NCBI GenBank assembly: GCA_036555035.1
Contig: DATBMB010000226.1
Span: 1-5,188, forward strand
DNA: 5,188 bases
Direction: 5' to 3'
Source: SG8-41 sp036555035
GTDB taxonomy: Bacteria; Pseudomonadota; Gammaproteobacteria; Burkholderiales; SG8-41
The stretch's first letter is position 1; each line of letters begins with the position of its first letter. Position numbers and translations under genes: made by a program. Below the pieces are notes generated by a model that saw only the letters and a program-made list of their open reading frames with translations, ran no database searches and was not told the origin of the DNA. Positions 5,108 to 5,188 of this stretch are shown in pieces.

Positions 5108-5188
5108 GTGAAAGTCATCCCGGTCCTGCTGATCATACTGGACGGCTTCGGGCACCGCGAGGAGTGCGAGAACAACGCCATCTGCCAG
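5108..5188 (+). CDS. gpmI: 2,3-bisphosphoglycerate-independent phosphoglycerate mutase, N-terminal fragment
   Basis: Only the first 27 codons are in the window; the frame is open to the right edge. The enzyme interconverts 3- and 2-phosphoglycerate in glycolysis and gluconeogenesis, using two manganese ions and no bisphosphoglycerate cofactor. The fragment shows the diagnostic start of the alkaline-phosphatase-like fold: a hydrophobic strand, then ILDGFG (10-15) with metal-binding Asp12, then REE and NNAI (22-25). The GTG is the only usable start, since the frame has an in-frame stop at 5063 and no other ATG, GTG or TTG between. No clear ribosome binding site precedes it. It is divergent from the operon, with 33 bases between the two start codons. 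E. coli gpmI likewise lies divergent beside yibN-grxC-secB-gpsA. Partial at the right edge because of the window, not by mutation. Confidence 0.9.
   Translation, partial: MKVIPVLLIILDGFGHREECENNAICQ

Noticed and set aside
5132..5137. TATGAT on the minus strand as a promoter for the ligase operon
   Set aside because: A good -10 match but no acceptable -35 at 16-18 bases upstream, and it lies inside gpmI coding sequence; not enough to call.

Overview
The window looks like a stretch of chromosomal housekeeping DNA from a GC-rich proteobacterium, most likely a betaproteobacterium. The lineage is inferred from gene order, from the style of the GpsA and glutaredoxin proteins, and from strong use of G or C at third codon positions. 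No rRNA or other taxonomic marker is present.

Layout: positions 1-567 contain no gene I can defend. This part is less GC-rich than the rest and holds a 17-bp palindrome, a bulged hairpin and a sequence resembling the end of an IS903-type insertion sequence. From 5074 down to 568, six genes run on the minus strand with overlaps or gaps of at most about 60 bases, so they probably form one operon. In transcription order they are: a PglL/Wzy-type membrane glycan ligase, a membrane-anchored rhodanese (YibN-like), glutaredoxin 3 (grxC), the SecB export chaperone, a secreted protein with two SH3b domains, and glycerol-3-phosphate dehydrogenase (gpsA). On the plus strand, the first 27 codons of gpmI (cofactor-independent phosphoglycerate mutase) start at 5108 and run off the right edge.

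The order gpmI / divergent / yibN-grxC-secB-gpsA is the same as in Escherichia coli, so the core is an old conserved block. Two genes depart from that core: the PglL/Wzy-like gene between gpmI and yibN, and the SH3b gene between secB and gpsA. The shared theme of the operon is the cell envelope and redox state: protein export (SecB), thiol and sulfur chemistry (Grx, rhodanese), phospholipid precursor synthesis (GpsA), and periplasmic or envelope functions (SH3b protein, glycan ligase).

Expression features: three genes probably start at TTG or GTG, the junctions are tight (TAGTG and TGAATG), the gpsA start codon lies in a small GC-rich hairpin, and a six-copy 7-bp tandem repeat sits between secB and the SH3b gene. 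I see no defence system, CRISPR array, complete mobile element or RNA gene, and no convincing sign of an undescribed multi-gene system.
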